Assembly (NCBI RefSeq): GCF_002198095.1
Contig: NZ_NHMK01000005.1
Coordinates: forward strand, 1-57,945
Direction: 5' to 3'
DNA length: 57,945 nt
DNA from: Deinococcus indicus
Lineage (GTDB): Bacteria; Deinococcota; Deinococci; Deinococcales; Deinococcaceae
The notes below the pieces were generated by a model. It was not told where the DNA came from. It searched no databases and saw only the letters and a program-made list of their open reading frames with translations. The position numbers and the translations under genes are program-made. Positions 39,635 through 49,877 of this stretch are shown here, piece after piece. Within the stretch, counting starts at the first letter, position 1. Every line of letters starts with the position of its first letter.

Positions 39635-42600
39635 GTGAAACGCGCCATCACCACCCTGACGGCGGCACTCCTCGGCTCGGCAGCAGCGCAGGAAATCGCC
39701 ACGTCCCTCCCCCTGACCTCCGTCGGCAACAAGCTGATGTGGACGGTCGGCGACCAGGACCTGAGACTGATCGTGGGCCTCAGCTCCCGCGTGCAGCTCG
39801 ACGTGTACGGCGCTCAGTTCGACCCGCAGGACTACCGCAGCGACGACTACTACGGAGACGAGAACTACTCCACCGAACGCCCCAAGGCCCCGGTCAGCTC
39901 GACCTTCACGCTGGTGAACGCCGACGGGCAGGTCGTGCGTGAACAGAACTTCGGCGTGGGCGCCCAGGACTGGCAGACCTTCCTGAACGACGACCTGCCG
40001 GCCGGCACCTACACCCTGAAGGTCCGCACCGACGGCAACGGCAAGAACACCTTCGCGTTCCGCCTGAACTCGATCAGCGCCGCTGTCGAGGCCGACCACC
40101 TGAACGTCACCATCCGCAGCAACGACTGGGTGCCGGCCCTGAACGTCGCCAACCCCGGCGGCCCCATGGGCATCCGCATGTACGACGGCGACGGGCCGGG
40201 CGAACTGGAAGCCGAACTGCGCGACGCGCAGGGCAACGCCTACCCGGTCAAGGTGAGCGGTCAGCTGCAGTGGGACGACATCCGGGTGCCGGAAGCGGCC
40301 GGGAACTACACCCTGTACCTGCGCCAGCCGAAAGACACGTACCAGTACTCCAACTCGGTCGGGTTCGAACTCACGACCGGGCCGATCAAGATCGTCACGG
40401 CCGACACCACCGGCCGCCTGGAAATCCGCGCCGAACTGGTGCTGCCCGACGAGACGCTGCCCACCCAGGCGACCGTCACGGTCGGCGAGCAGACCTACGA
40501 CGTGCGCGGCGCGGCCGGTCCGTTCACGGTGCCCGTCAAGGAGTACCCGGTGACGGCCGAGCCGGTCAAGGGCGCCGAGGTCACGCTGAACGCCCCGGCC
40601 GTCACGGTCGTCAAGCAGCAGACCGCCCGCGTGGACGTGCAGGTCAAGCCCAGCGTGAACCTGAACTTCGTGGCCGACAAGCCCGAGGTGTGCGTGGGCG
40701 ACGTGGTCACCTTCACGGCCCGCGCCACCACTGAGTTCGAGCGGCAGACCCTGCCCGCCAACCTGCGCGTGAAACTGCCTGAAGGCTTCACGGCCGCCGG
40801 TGACACCACCGTCACGGCCCGCGTGGACGCTGCCAACCCCGGCGTGCTGACCTTCGAGGCGAAGGCCGAGGCGGCCGGCAGCGGCACCTTCACCGCCACC
40901 CTGGCCCCCTGGAACCGCACGCAGGACCTGAACGTGCGTGTCCTGCCGACCGCCACGCAGATCGAACTGCGCCGCGCGCCGCTGCCCGACACGCTGGCCG
41001 GCGAGACGGTCACGGTCAGCCTGACCCTGAAGAACACCAGCGGCGCGCCCGCCCCGTACACCCTGACCGACGCGCCCGGCGAGACGCTCGAAGCGCTGGA
41101 CCCCACCAGCTTCAGCGGCGAACTGCAACCCGGCGAGGCAAAGACCCTCAGCTACCGCGCCCGCGTCAAGGGTGACGGCGGCGCGCAGGGCCAGCTGAGC
41201 GCCACCCTGAGCAGCAACTGCGCCAGCCAGCAGGTCGTGACCGGCGTGCAGACCGTGCAGACCCCGCCGCCGCCCGCCCCGACCCCGGTCGTGTCGGTCA
41301 CGCGCGAGAGCAACGTCCGCATTCCCTTCGACGTGCCCAGCACCAAGAACGCCAATCAGGTGATCGTGGCGCACCAGCCGCCCGCCGGGGGCACCTACGT
41401 GCCGGGCAGCAGCCAGCTGAGCGGCCGGCCCATCGCCGACCCGCAGGTCGGACCCAGCGGCCGCTACTACTGGACCACGCCCGGCGCGGCGCGCGGCGTC
41501 CTGACCTACCGCGTCACGCACGAGGGCAACCTCCCGGCCCTGAGCAGCCCCACCCTGGTCGGCCGTTACGCGGGCGGCGTCCTGAACGTCCTCGTCGGCG
41601 ACGGGAACCTGGACGACCTGAACAACCTGAGCGGCGTCACGGCCGCCCCCGCCGCACCCGAGAACGCCGGCGCCCTGAAACTCCCGCTGGACGGCACGGT
41701 GTACCGCGAACGCGACCGCATCACCGTCGCGGTGGAAAGCCCGGCCGACAGCGCCGCGCTGCCCAGCGTGAACGGCGTGCCCGTGGACCCCGCCACCCTG
41801 GGCCGCAAGAGCGTGGACGCCGCCACCGGCACCCAGCGCCAGGAGTTCTACGGCCTGCCGCTGCGCACCGGCGAGAACACCGTCACCTTCGGCGACCAGA
41901 CGGTGCGGGTGTTCCTGGCCGGTACCCCGGTCCGCGCGGACCTGAAAGCCCAGCAGCTCGTCGCGGACGGCGTCACGCCCATCCGCATCGGCGTGCGCCT
42001 GACCGACGCGGCCGGCCTGACCACCGCCAGCAGCAACGTGACCGTGCAGACCAGCCTGGAACCCACCCAGGGCGACGCCCGCCCGCGCGTCGGCAGCTAC
42101 CAGGTGAAACTGGTGGACGGCGAGGGCGTGCTGGAACTCGAACCGCTGTCCGCCCCCACCCGCTTCGACGTGCGCCTGCTGCTGGGTGACCGGGTCGTGA
42201 CCCGCTCCTTCGAGGCGCTGCCCAGCAAGACCCGCGTGGGCATCGGCATGGTCAGCGTGGGCGCGATCCTCCAGGGCAGCGGCGTGGCCGCCGGCGAGGC
42301 GCGCGGGCAGGCGTACCTGGAAACGCCGGTCGGGGACGGCAAGCTGTACGTCGCGGCCAGCGGCGCCGTGAACGCCGACCGCACCGCCGCCGGCGTGACC
42401 ATCGTCACGCAGGACCGCACGCAGGGCCTGCCGACCAGCAGCCCGCTCGACCGTTACCCGAACATGGGCGACAGCAGCAGCGAGAGCTTCCCGCTACAGG
42501 GCATCGACCCGGTCGCCGTGCGCTACGAGCACCCGGCCTTCAACGTGCAGTACCGTCAGGCGCCCCTGCCGGTCGACGTGTTCAACCTGGGCATCACGCC

Positions 42601-44503
42601 CACCGCCCTGAGCGGATTCACGCGCAGCAACCCGCAGGTGTCGGGCTTCGTGGCGGCGCTGCCCGGCGATCTGGTGCGCCGCACCCTGGACGCCCCCGGC
42701 ACCCGCGTCCTGACCCTGCCCGACAGCGGCCTGCAACCCGACAGCGAGACGGTGGAACTCGTGACCACCGACCCGCGCACCGGCGAGCAGCAGGTCCGCA
42801 CCCTGGTCCGCCTGAGCGACTACACCCTGGACGCCAGCGCCGGCGTGCTGTACTTCCAGCGGCCGGTGGACCTCGTGGACAGCGAGGGCCGCGACCAGCA
42901 GGTGCGTCTCAGCTACCGCCTGAACAACCCGCTGGGGGCGCGCACCCTGGCCTGGGGCGCGCAGGCCACCTACCGCGTCAGCGACACCCTGAGCGCCTCG
43001 GCGGCCGCCGTGCAGCTCGACGGCGTGACCAGCCTGGGCGTCCGCGCCCGCTACGGCGCCGACCGGAGCCGCGCGGACCTGCTCGCCGCGTACGCCGGCG
43101 GCGGCGCCCTGGTGGACGCCAGCGCCAGCCTGACCGGCGAGCGTCTGGGCGTGAACGCCAGCCTGCACTACCAGGGCGAGGACTACCGCGGCCTGAACGC
43201 CTCGGCCGCCGGGCTGGGCGTCACGGCCGACGCCAGCTACAAGCTCACGGACCGCCTGTCCGTCGCGGCGGCCGCCGCCTACAGCAGCGCGCCCGGCACG
43301 GATGGCGCGGCCGGCACCAGCGGCGGGCGCGCCGACCTGAAAGGCCTGTACAGCTTCTCGCCGTTCACGCTCGGGGCGGGCATCCGCGCCGGATTCGGGA
43401 ACGAGCAGGGCGTGGCGGGCCTGCTGAGCGCCGCCTACAGCCAGGGCGGCCTGAGCGTCAGCGCCGAGCACGCCCAGGCGCTGAGCGGCACGCTCGACAC
43501 CACCACGGTCCTCAAGGCCAGCGTGCCCGTCGCCGAGAACGTCACCCTGACCGCCCGCGACGACATCAACTGGGCCGAGGGCCACCGCGCCAGCCTGGGC
43601 CTGCAGTCCCGCCTGGGCATGACCAACCTGAACGTCCACTACGACCTGCCCGGCGCGGACGGCTGGGGCAACCGCGCCCGCTTCGGCGCGGACACCACCC
43701 TGCCCCTGAACGACACCACCAGCGTCGGCGTGAACGGCAGTTACGTGCTGGACCTCGACGGGAACGCCGAGGACACGGGCGGCTGGAACGCCGGCGTGGC
43801 CCTGCGCTACAAGACCGACCGCCTGAGCGGGACGCTCGCTGCCGACGCCACCTCCACCGGCGGGACCACTACCGGTGGGAACTTCAGCGTGGCCCTCAAG
43901 GGGGGCGCCAGCTACCGCCTGAACGAACAGCTGACCCTCAGCGCCGACGGCACCCAGGTGTTCGGCGCCGACAGCGGCAGCAACTACGCCGCGTCGGCCG
44001 CGCTGCGCGCCGGGCAGTGGCAGGGGCTGGCGTACCTGCGCTACCGCGACGGCGCGCTGGCCGGCAACACCCCGGAACTCATCGGCGAGGCGAACGTGGA
44101 ATACCACGTCCCGCGCTACGCCGTGCGCGCCGGAATCGCCGGCCGCAGCCTGCTCGACCAGCCGGGCAGCGCCACGTACCAGGGCTCGGTCAGCGGCACG
44201 TACTACCTGAGCGACCAGTTTGGTCTGGGCCTCGCCGCGCGCGGCCTGATCCAGCCCGCCACCGGTTCGAGCCTGCTGAGCCTGGGCCTGGAAGGCAGCT
44301 ACCGCGCCCTGCCCGGCACCTGGGTCACGCTGGGCTACAACCCGGTGGGTTTCCAGGGCATCGGCACGAACATCTACACCCGCCAGGGCCTGTACCTGCG
44401 CCTGGACCTGACGCTCGACGACGGCCAGCCGAACGGCACGAACCTGACCACACCGACCTCGCCCCCGCCACCCGAGAAGCCCGCGACCGGGGGAGGGGAC
44501 TGA
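39635..44503 (+). CDS. giant exported protein with N-terminal sandwich domains and C-terminal beta-barrel
   Basis: This 1622-residue protein has a signal peptide MKRAITTLTAALLGSAAAQ. Residues about 20-850 hold Ig-like/DUF11-type domains with a Pro-rich linker near 545-555; residues about 1090-1600 alternate short amphipathic strands (YRVSDTLSASAAAVQLDGVT..., LGVRARYGADRSRADLL...) as in an outer-membrane barrel, ending LYLRLDLTLDDG before a Pro/Thr/Gly tail. It probably anchors the other DUF11 proteins in the outer membrane. GTG 39635 begins at the base after the previous stop. Barrel topology is inferred from strand periodicity. Confidence 0.75.
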   Translation: MKRAITTLTAALLGSAAAQEIATSLPLTSVGNKLMWTVGDQDLRLIVGLSSRVQLDVYGAQFDPQDYRSDDYYGDENYSTERPKAPVSSTFTLVNADGQVVREQNFGVGAQDWQTFLNDDLPAGTYTLKVRTDGNGKNTFAFRLNSISAAVEADHLNVTIRSNDWVPALNVANPGGPMGIRMYDGDGPGELEAELRDAQGNAYPVKVSGQLQWDDIRVPEAAGNYTLYLRQPKDTYQYSNSVGFELTTGPIKIVTADTTGRLEIRAELVLPDETLPTQATVTVGEQTYDVRGAAGPFTVPVKEYPVTAEPVKGAEVTLNAPAVTVVKQQTARVDVQVKPSVNLNFVADKPEVCVGDVVTFTARATTEFERQTLPANLRVKLPEGFTAAGDTTVTARVDAANPGVLTFEAKAEAAGSGTFTATLAPWNRTQDLNVRVLPTATQIELRRAPLPDTLAGETVTVSLTLKNTSGAPAPYTLTDAPGETLEALDPTSFSGELQPGEAKTLSYRARVKGDGGAQGQLSATLSSNCASQQVVTGVQTVQTPPPPAPTPVVSVTRESNVRIPFDVPSTKNANQVIVAHQPPAGGTYVPGSSQLSGRPIADPQVGPSGRYYWTTPGAARGVLTYRVTHEGNLPALSSPTLVGRYAGGVLNVLVGDGNLDDLNNLSGVTAAPAAPENAGALKLPLDGTVYRERDRITVAVESPADSAALPSVNGVPVDPATLGRKSVDAATGTQRQEFYGLPLRTGENTVTFGDQTVRVFLAGTPVRADLKAQQLVADGVTPIRIGVRLTDAAGLTTASSNVTVQTSLEPTQGDARPRVGSYQVKLVDGEGVLELEPLSAPTRFDVRLLLGDRVVTRSFEALPSKTRVGIGMVSVGAILQGSGVAAGEARGQAYLETPVGDGKLYVAASGAVNADRTAAGVTIVTQDRTQGLPTSSPLDRYPNMGDSSSESFPLQGIDPVAVRYEHPAFNVQYRQAPLPVDVFNLGITPTALSGFTRSNPQVSGFVAALPGDLVRRTLDAPGTRVLTLPDSGLQPDSETVELVTTDPRTGEQQVRTLVRLSDYTLDASAGVLYFQRPVDLVDSEGRDQQVRLSYRLNNPLGARTLAWGAQATYRVSDTLSASAAAVQLDGVTSLGVRARYGADRSRADLLAAYAGGGALVDASASLTGERLGVNASLHYQGEDYRGLNASAAGLGVTADASYKLTDRLSVAAAAAYSSAPGTDGAAGTSGGRADLKGLYSFSPFTLGAGIRAGFGNEQGVAGLLSAAYSQGGLSVSAEHAQALSGTLDTTTVLKASVPVAENVTLTARDDINWAEGHRASLGLQSRLGMTNLNVHYDLPGADGWGNRARFGADTTLPLNDTTSVGVNGSYVLDLDGNAEDTGGWNAGVALRYKTDRLSGTLAADATSTGGTTTGGNFSVALKGGASYRLNEQLTLSADGTQVFGADSGSNYAASAALRAGQWQGLAYLRYRDGALAGNTPELIGEANVEYHVPRYAVRAGIAGRSLLDQPGSATYQGSVSGTYYLSDQFGLGLAARGLIQPATGSSLLSLGLEGSYRALPGTWVTLGYNPVGFQGIGTNIYTRQGLYLRLDLTLDDGQPNGTNLTTPTSPPPPEKPATGGGD

Positions 44504-44504
44504 T

Positions 44505-47500
44505 ATGGGATACCGCATGCCTGCCCTGCTGACACTGCTGAAACGCGCCGCCACCGCCGCTTTCCTCCTGATCGTCGCCGGGAGCGTGGCCGGCGCGACC
44601 GGAACCACCGCCGGCACCTGCACGGCCACGACCCCGTGGACCGACACCTTCGACACGAACACCGCCCGCAGCGTCATCAGGAACCACGCGTACACCACCT
44701 CGGTGAACACGGTCACGGCCACCGCCGGCAAGTACACCTTCTGGAACGGCATCGACCGCACCGGTAACGGCGGGCACGCGCTGTACCTGAACGTCACCAC
44801 CGCCAGCGCCGCCCCGATCCTGCTGTACGAGCAGACCGTCAACGTGCCGGCCGGTTCGGACCTGTCCTACCGGCACTACGCCCGCACGCACTCGGCCTCG
44901 CCGTCGCGCCTGCGCTACACCCTCACCGAGACCGCCAGCGGCGCGACGCTCGCCACCCGTGACGGCAACACCCTGACCACCAGCTACACGCAGGAGACCC
45001 TGCCGACCGTCCGCTCGAACGTCACCCAGGTCACGCTGCGCATCTACAGCCTGAACAGGGGTGTCAGCGGCGACGCGAACGTCCTGAAACTCGACGACCT
45101 GAAACTCAGTTGCCCGGTGCCTGCCAGACCCAGCCTGACCCTGACCAAGACCGGCAACGGCCCCTGGACGGCCGGGCAGAGCGGCGCCACCTACACCCTG
45201 ACTGTCAAGAACGTCGGCACCAGCGCGACCAGCGGCGCGGTCACGGTCCGGGACCTGCTGCCCACCGGCATCACCGCGCCCGCCAGCTTCACGGCCGGGG
45301 GCTGGAGCTGCACGACCAGCGGCCAGACCGTCACCTGCACCGGCACGCCCAACCTGGGGGCCGGCAGCAGTAGCTCGCTCACGCTGCCCGTGCAGGTGCA
45401 GAGCGGCGCGCCCGCCAGCGTCACCAACCGCGCCAGTGTCGGTGGCGGCGGCGACCCCGACCCCATCCCCGACCCGGCCAGCTGCACGACCACCGGCGGT
45501 CAGTGCGCCGTGTACACCACGACCGTCACCACCCCGCCCCCCGCACCCGTCACCGGCGTGTGCAGCGCCGCGACTCCCTTCGTTCAGAGCTTCAACGTCG
45601 GCGGCGCCAGCGGCGAGGTCCGCAACCACGACTACCGCAGCGACGCGGGCGTCGTGCAGGCCACGGGCGGCACCTACACCCTCTGGAAGGACATCGACCG
45701 GACCGGCAACGGCGGCTTCGCCCTGTTCATGAACATCCGGAACTTCGAAGGCAGGAACGGCGGCACCCTGACCACGCCGGGCCTGCTGTACGAACAGAAG
45801 ATCAACGTGCCCGCCGGCGCCGAGGTCAGCTACTCGAACTGGGTGCGCAGCCACTCGAACACCGCCACCCAGCTGAGGTACGTGTTCCGTGACGCGGGCG
45901 GCGCCGTCCTGCGCCAGTTCGACGGCGCGGTCGCCACGACCAGCTACACCCAGCAGACCGTCCCGACCTTCATCAGCCCCGGCCCGCAGGTCACGCTGCA
46001 GATCCTGACCCTGAAAGACGGCACGAGCGTGGACGCGAACGTCCTGAAACTCGACGACCTGAAACTCAGCTGCCCGGTGCCCGCCAGGCCCAGCCTGACC
46101 CTCACCAAGACCGGCAACGGCCCCTGGAAGGTCGGGCAGAGCGGCGCCACCTACACCCTGAGCGTCAAGAACGAAGGCCCCGGTGCCAGCAGCGGCGCCG
46201 TGACGGTCCGTGACCTGCTGCCCAGCGGGATCACCGCGCCCGCCAGCTTCACGGCCGGCGGCTGGACCTGCACGACCAGCGACCAGACGGTCACCTGCAC
46301 CGGCACGCCGAACCTGGGCGCCGGCAGCAGCTCCGACCTGACCATTCCCGTCACGGTCGGCAGCGCCGCCGCCGCCACCCCCACCATCACCAACCGCGCC
46401 AGCGTCGGCGGGGGCGGCGACCCCGACCCCATCCCCGACCCGGCCAGCTGCGCGGCCACCGGCGGTCAGTGCGCCGTGTACACGACCAGCGTCACGGTGC
46501 CCGTCACGCCCCCCACCTGCTCGCGCATCTACGCCCTGACCCTCGCCAGCGGCAGCGGCGCCAGCGACGTGAACGGCGTCGCCATCCGCGAACTGGACGA
46601 GCAGACGAACACCGTGGGCGCCACCATCGCCACGCTGCCCGACGGCACCAACTCGGCCACGCTGGCCGTGTCCACCAACGCCCGCCGCTTCTTCGTCGCC
46701 GACCAGAACAACCGCCTGCGGATCTTCGACACGGTCCTGGGCACCTGGAGTTCCGGCGGGATCTTCAGCGGCGTCAGCGACCGACTCGTCCGCATGACCG
46801 TCACCAGCACCGGCGTCGGGTACGCCATGGACTCCGGACGGAACCTGTGGAGCTTCGAGACGGCCAGCCCCTACACCGTCACGGCCCTCGGGCAGCTGAG
46901 CGCCACGACCGCCGGCGCCCCCAGCTTCAACATCAACGGCGACTTCTTCGCCGACAGCAGCGGCAAGCTGTACATGATCAGCAGCGCCACCGGCTCGGCC
47001 ACCATCGACCTGTGGCTGGTCATCCCCACCACCCTGCGCGCCGAGTACCTGGGCCGCCTGAGCAACCCCTCAAGCGGCTCGCAGTTCAACGGCATCGCCG
47101 CCAGCCCCAGCGGCATCTACGCCCGCGACAACCAGGGCCGCCTCGTGAAGATCAACCTCGCGGACGTCAGTTACACCCCGGTGGGCGGCGCTACCCTGGG
47201 CTCCACCGACCTGGCCAGCTGCACCTTCCCGGTCATCGCGCCGGTCCTGAGCGCCGTCAAGAGCGTCCGGAAGGTCGCCGGGACCACCGGTGACCGGGTA
47301 CAGCCCGGCGACACGCTGGAATACCAGGTGATCGTCCGCAACAGCGGCACCCTGCCCGCCGGCGGCGTGACCTTCCAGGACGCCCTGCCCGCCGGCACCG
47401 CGTACGTGCCCGGCAGCGCCCGCGTGAACGGATTCACCACCACCGTCACCGGCCAGAACGCCACCAGCCTCGGCGGCGCCGCCTACCCCTTCGCGCAGCC

Positions 47501-48095
47501 GGTCGGGATCTGCAGTGCCGACGGCGCGGCCTGCACCACGCAGGTCCTGAAGATCGACTCCACGCCCGCCACCCTCGACAACGAGGCCATCGTGACCTTC
47601 CGCGTCACCGTGGTCAGCCCCTTCACCCTCGAGCCCGCGCAGGTGCGGAACGTGGCGCGCGTGGACTTCACGGGCGGCCCCGGCGGCGGCGTGCCCAGCA
47701 ACGAGGTCGTCACGCCCGTCTTCCAGCCCGCCAGGCTGACGGTCGCCAAGACGGTCCGGAACGTCACGCGGGACGGCGCGGTCGGCACGACCGGCGAGGG
47801 CAACCCCGGCGACGTACTGGAGTACTGCATCACCACCACGAACGTCGGCGGACTGAACGCCACGAACATCAGCTTCAGCGACGTGGTGCCCACCAACACC
47901 GTCTTCGCCGCGAACGGCTTCGGGGCCGGGCGTGACATCCGCCTGACCGCCGCTGCCGGCGAGCTGTTCTACACCGCCGCCGCCGACACCGACGCCGGCC
48001 AGCTGCGGGACGGCAAGGTGATCGTGCAGGGCGGCAGCTTCGTCCTGGCACCCACGCAGAGCGTCACCATCTGCTTCCGGGCGACCATCCAGTAG
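44505..48095 (+). CDS. large exported repeat protein with internal duplication and DUF11 modules
   Basis: This 1196-residue protein has a signal peptide in the first 30 residues. Two near-identical modules follow (about 35-345 and 350-665), each a jelly-roll-like region plus a DUF11 unit with VRDLLPTGITAPASFTAGGW. A propeller-like middle region comes next (about 670-905, SRIYALTLASGSG...), then two more DUF11 units (about 910-1196). It starts two bases after the preceding stop. Several Cys pairs suggest disulphides outside the cytoplasm. Its TAG stop abuts a 133-bp dispersed element. Confidence 0.8.
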   Translation: MGYRMPALLTLLKRAATAAFLLIVAGSVAGATGTTAGTCTATTPWTDTFDTNTARSVIRNHAYTTSVNTVTATAGKYTFWNGIDRTGNGGHALYLNVTTASAAPILLYEQTVNVPAGSDLSYRHYARTHSASPSRLRYTLTETASGATLATRDGNTLTTSYTQETLPTVRSNVTQVTLRIYSLNRGVSGDANVLKLDDLKLSCPVPARPSLTLTKTGNGPWTAGQSGATYTLTVKNVGTSATSGAVTVRDLLPTGITAPASFTAGGWSCTTSGQTVTCTGTPNLGAGSSSSLTLPVQVQSGAPASVTNRASVGGGGDPDPIPDPASCTTTGGQCAVYTTTVTTPPPAPVTGVCSAATPFVQSFNVGGASGEVRNHDYRSDAGVVQATGGTYTLWKDIDRTGNGGFALFMNIRNFEGRNGGTLTTPGLLYEQKINVPAGAEVSYSNWVRSHSNTATQLRYVFRDAGGAVLRQFDGAVATTSYTQQTVPTFISPGPQVTLQILTLKDGTSVDANVLKLDDLKLSCPVPARPSLTLTKTGNGPWKVGQSGATYTLSVKNEGPGASSGAVTVRDLLPSGITAPASFTAGGWTCTTSDQTVTCTGTPNLGAGSSSDLTIPVTVGSAAAATPTITNRASVGGGGDPDPIPDPASCAATGGQCAVYTTSVTVPVTPPTCSRIYALTLASGSGASDVNGVAIRELDEQTNTVGATIATLPDGTNSATLAVSTNARRFFVADQNNRLRIFDTVLGTWSSGGIFSGVSDRLVRMTVTSTGVGYAMDSGRNLWSFETASPYTVTALGQLSATTAGAPSFNINGDFFADSSGKLYMISSATGSATIDLWLVIPTTLRAEYLGRLSNPSSGSQFNGIAASPSGIYARDNQGRLVKINLADVSYTPVGGATLGSTDLASCTFPVIAPVLSAVKSVRKVAGTTGDRVQPGDTLEYQVIVRNSGTLPAGGVTFQDALPAGTAYVPGSARVNGFTTTVTGQNATSLGGAAYPFAQPVGICSADGAACTTQVLKIDSTPATLDNEAIVTFRVTVVSPFTLEPAQVRNVARVDFTGGPGGGVPSNEVVTPVFQPARLTVAKTVRNVTRDGAVGTTGEGNPGDVLEYCITTTNVGGLNATNISFSDVVPTNTVFAANGFGAGRDIRLTAAAGELFYTAAADTDAGQLRDGKVIVQGGSFVLAPTQSVTICFRATIQ

Positions 48096-48228
48096 TACAG
48101 ACTCCGATTGAATGGGCTGCAAAGCCCGTTCAATCCGAGCGAAGCGAGTGGGAGAAAAACGGGTTCCGGACGTGGAGCCGGCAGTCCGGTGAATTTCCGG
48201 ATTGTCGGCGAAACAAACGGAATCCGTA
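48096..48228 (+). repeat. 133-bp dispersed element after the DUF11 run
   Basis: The termini are TACAGACTCCG and CGGAATCCGTA. It begins at the base after the TAG stop (48093-48095); the right flank is TAA (48229-48231), so the target duplication, if any, has one mismatch. The right-hand hairpin is GCCGGCAGTCCGG with CCGGATTGTCGGC. Confidence 0.85.
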
Positions 48229-48242
48229 TAATACGCCGGACG

Positions 48243-48274
48243 CGCGGGCCACCCGATCCACGGGGTGGCCCGCG
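48243..48274 (+). terminator. terminator of the DUF11 run
   Basis: A 12-bp stem, CGCGGGCCACCC with GGGTGGCCCGCG, has an 8-base loop and lies just after the repeat element. Confidence 0.65.
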
Positions 48275-48341
48275 TTCATGTCCTCTGAACTTGGGGGGCG
48301 CGCCTACCGTCCCGGCCGCCGCGCCGGGAGACAGTCGGGGC

Positions 48342-49877
48342 ATGCTGGGCGGAACGCAACTGGTGTGGTTCAAGAAGGACCTGCGCGTCCATGATCACGC
48401 GCCGCTGGTCGAGGCGGCCCGGCGCGGCCCGGTCCTGCCGGTGTTCATCTACGAGCCCGAACAGCTGACCCACGAGGAGTTCGCCGGACACCACCTGACG
48501 TACTTGAACGAATCCCTGCGGGAACTGGACGCCACCCTGCGCGCGCTGGGCACCCCGCTGGTCGTGCGGGTGGGCGAGGCGGTGACCGTCCTCGACGGGC
48601 TGCGCGAGGCGCATGGCGTGACGGCCGTGTGGGCGCACGAGGAAACCGGCAACGGCGTGAGTTTCCAGCGCGACCGCCGCGTGCGGGCCTGGGCGCGGGC
48701 GCGCGGCCTGCCCATGACCGAACTGCCGCAGAACGGCGTGATCCGCCGTATGAGGAACCGCGACGGCTGGGCTGCCACCTGGGAGGAACGCCTGGGCGCC
48801 CCGCAGGTCGCCGCCCCCGCGCAGCTGGGCGGCGTGGACGCCGACCCCGGCGGCCTGCGCACCCACGCCGAACTGGGCGTGCCTGCCAGCGCCAAGACCA
48901 TCCCGCCGGGGGGGCGCGCCGCCGCGCTGGAGACGCTGGACTCGTTCCTGACGGCGCGCGGCGTGAACTACATGCGCGAGATGAGCAGCCCCCTGAGCGC
49001 CGAGGCCAGCTGCTCGCGCCTGAGTGCGCCACTGGCCTTCGGGACGATCTCGCTGCGGGAGGTGCTCCAGGCGACCCGCGTGCGCCTCGCGCAGGTGCGG
49101 GGCGATCCCGACGCCGACCCGCGCTGGGTGCGGTCCCTGCGCTCGTACGAGTCGCGGTTGCACTGGCACTGCCACTTCATGCAGCGCCTGGAAAGCCAGC
49201 CGGACATGGAATTCCGCACCCTGAACCGCGCCCTGGACGGCCTGCGCGAACACGAATGGAATCAGGACTTCTTCGACCGCTGGCAGCACGGTCAGACCGG
49301 CTATCCCCTGATCGACGCCTGCATGCGGATGCTCCGCGAGACGGGCTGGCTGAACTTCCGCATGCGCGCCCTGCTCGTCAGTTTCGCCACGCAGCACCTC
49401 TGGCTGCACTGGCGACGGCCCGGACTGTTCCTGGCGCGCGAGTGGCTGGACAACGAACCCGGCATCCACTGGTCGCAGATGCAGATGCAGAGCAGCACGG
49501 TCGGCATCAACCGCGTGCGCATCTACTCTCCGACCCGGCAGGCGCGCGAACAGGACCCGGACGGGGTGTTCCTGCGCCGCTGGCTGCCGGAACTCGCGGA
49601 TGTGCCGACCGACTTCATCTACGCGCCCTGGGAGTGGAGCGGCGCCGGACGCCTGAGCTACCCGCCGCCCATCGTGCACGAACAGGAGGCCGGACGCCGC
49701 GCCCGCGCCCGCATCAGTGCCGCCCGCGCCAGCCCCGAATTCGAGGCCGAGGCCCGCCGCATCTACGCAAAGCACGGCAGCCGCAAGAAGGCGGACCTGC
49801 GTGCCGAAAGGAAAGCTCAGGGTCTGCCCGACAAACCCCCACCCCCCCGGCGGTTTGCTGCCGTAAAAAGGAACATC
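48342..49877 (+). CDS. cryptochrome/photolyase family protein, frame open into ung
   Basis: The photolyase part runs about 500 residues. It opens VWFKKDLRVHDHAPLV (antenna-binding alpha/beta domain), and the FAD-binding helical domain carries TGYPLIDACMRMLRETGWLNFRMR (shown in two pieces: TGYPLIDACMRML, then ETGWLNFRMR) and IHWSQMQMQSSTVGINR. It would repair UV dimers with light. No stop codon separates it from ung: the frame continues through a C-rich tract (49843-49855) and into MSDQPDL. Removing one C from the seven-C run would give a TAA at 49864, just before the ung ribosome-binding site. ATG 48342 has GACAGT 6 bases upstream. Confidence 0.85.

Noticed and set aside
34790..41521. A 2243-codon open frame antisense to the DUF11 genes
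   Set aside because: It mirrors the GC-rich codon pattern of the sense genes; the translation is Gly/Val/Arg/Ala/His-rich low complexity, with no domain, signal or start-site context.
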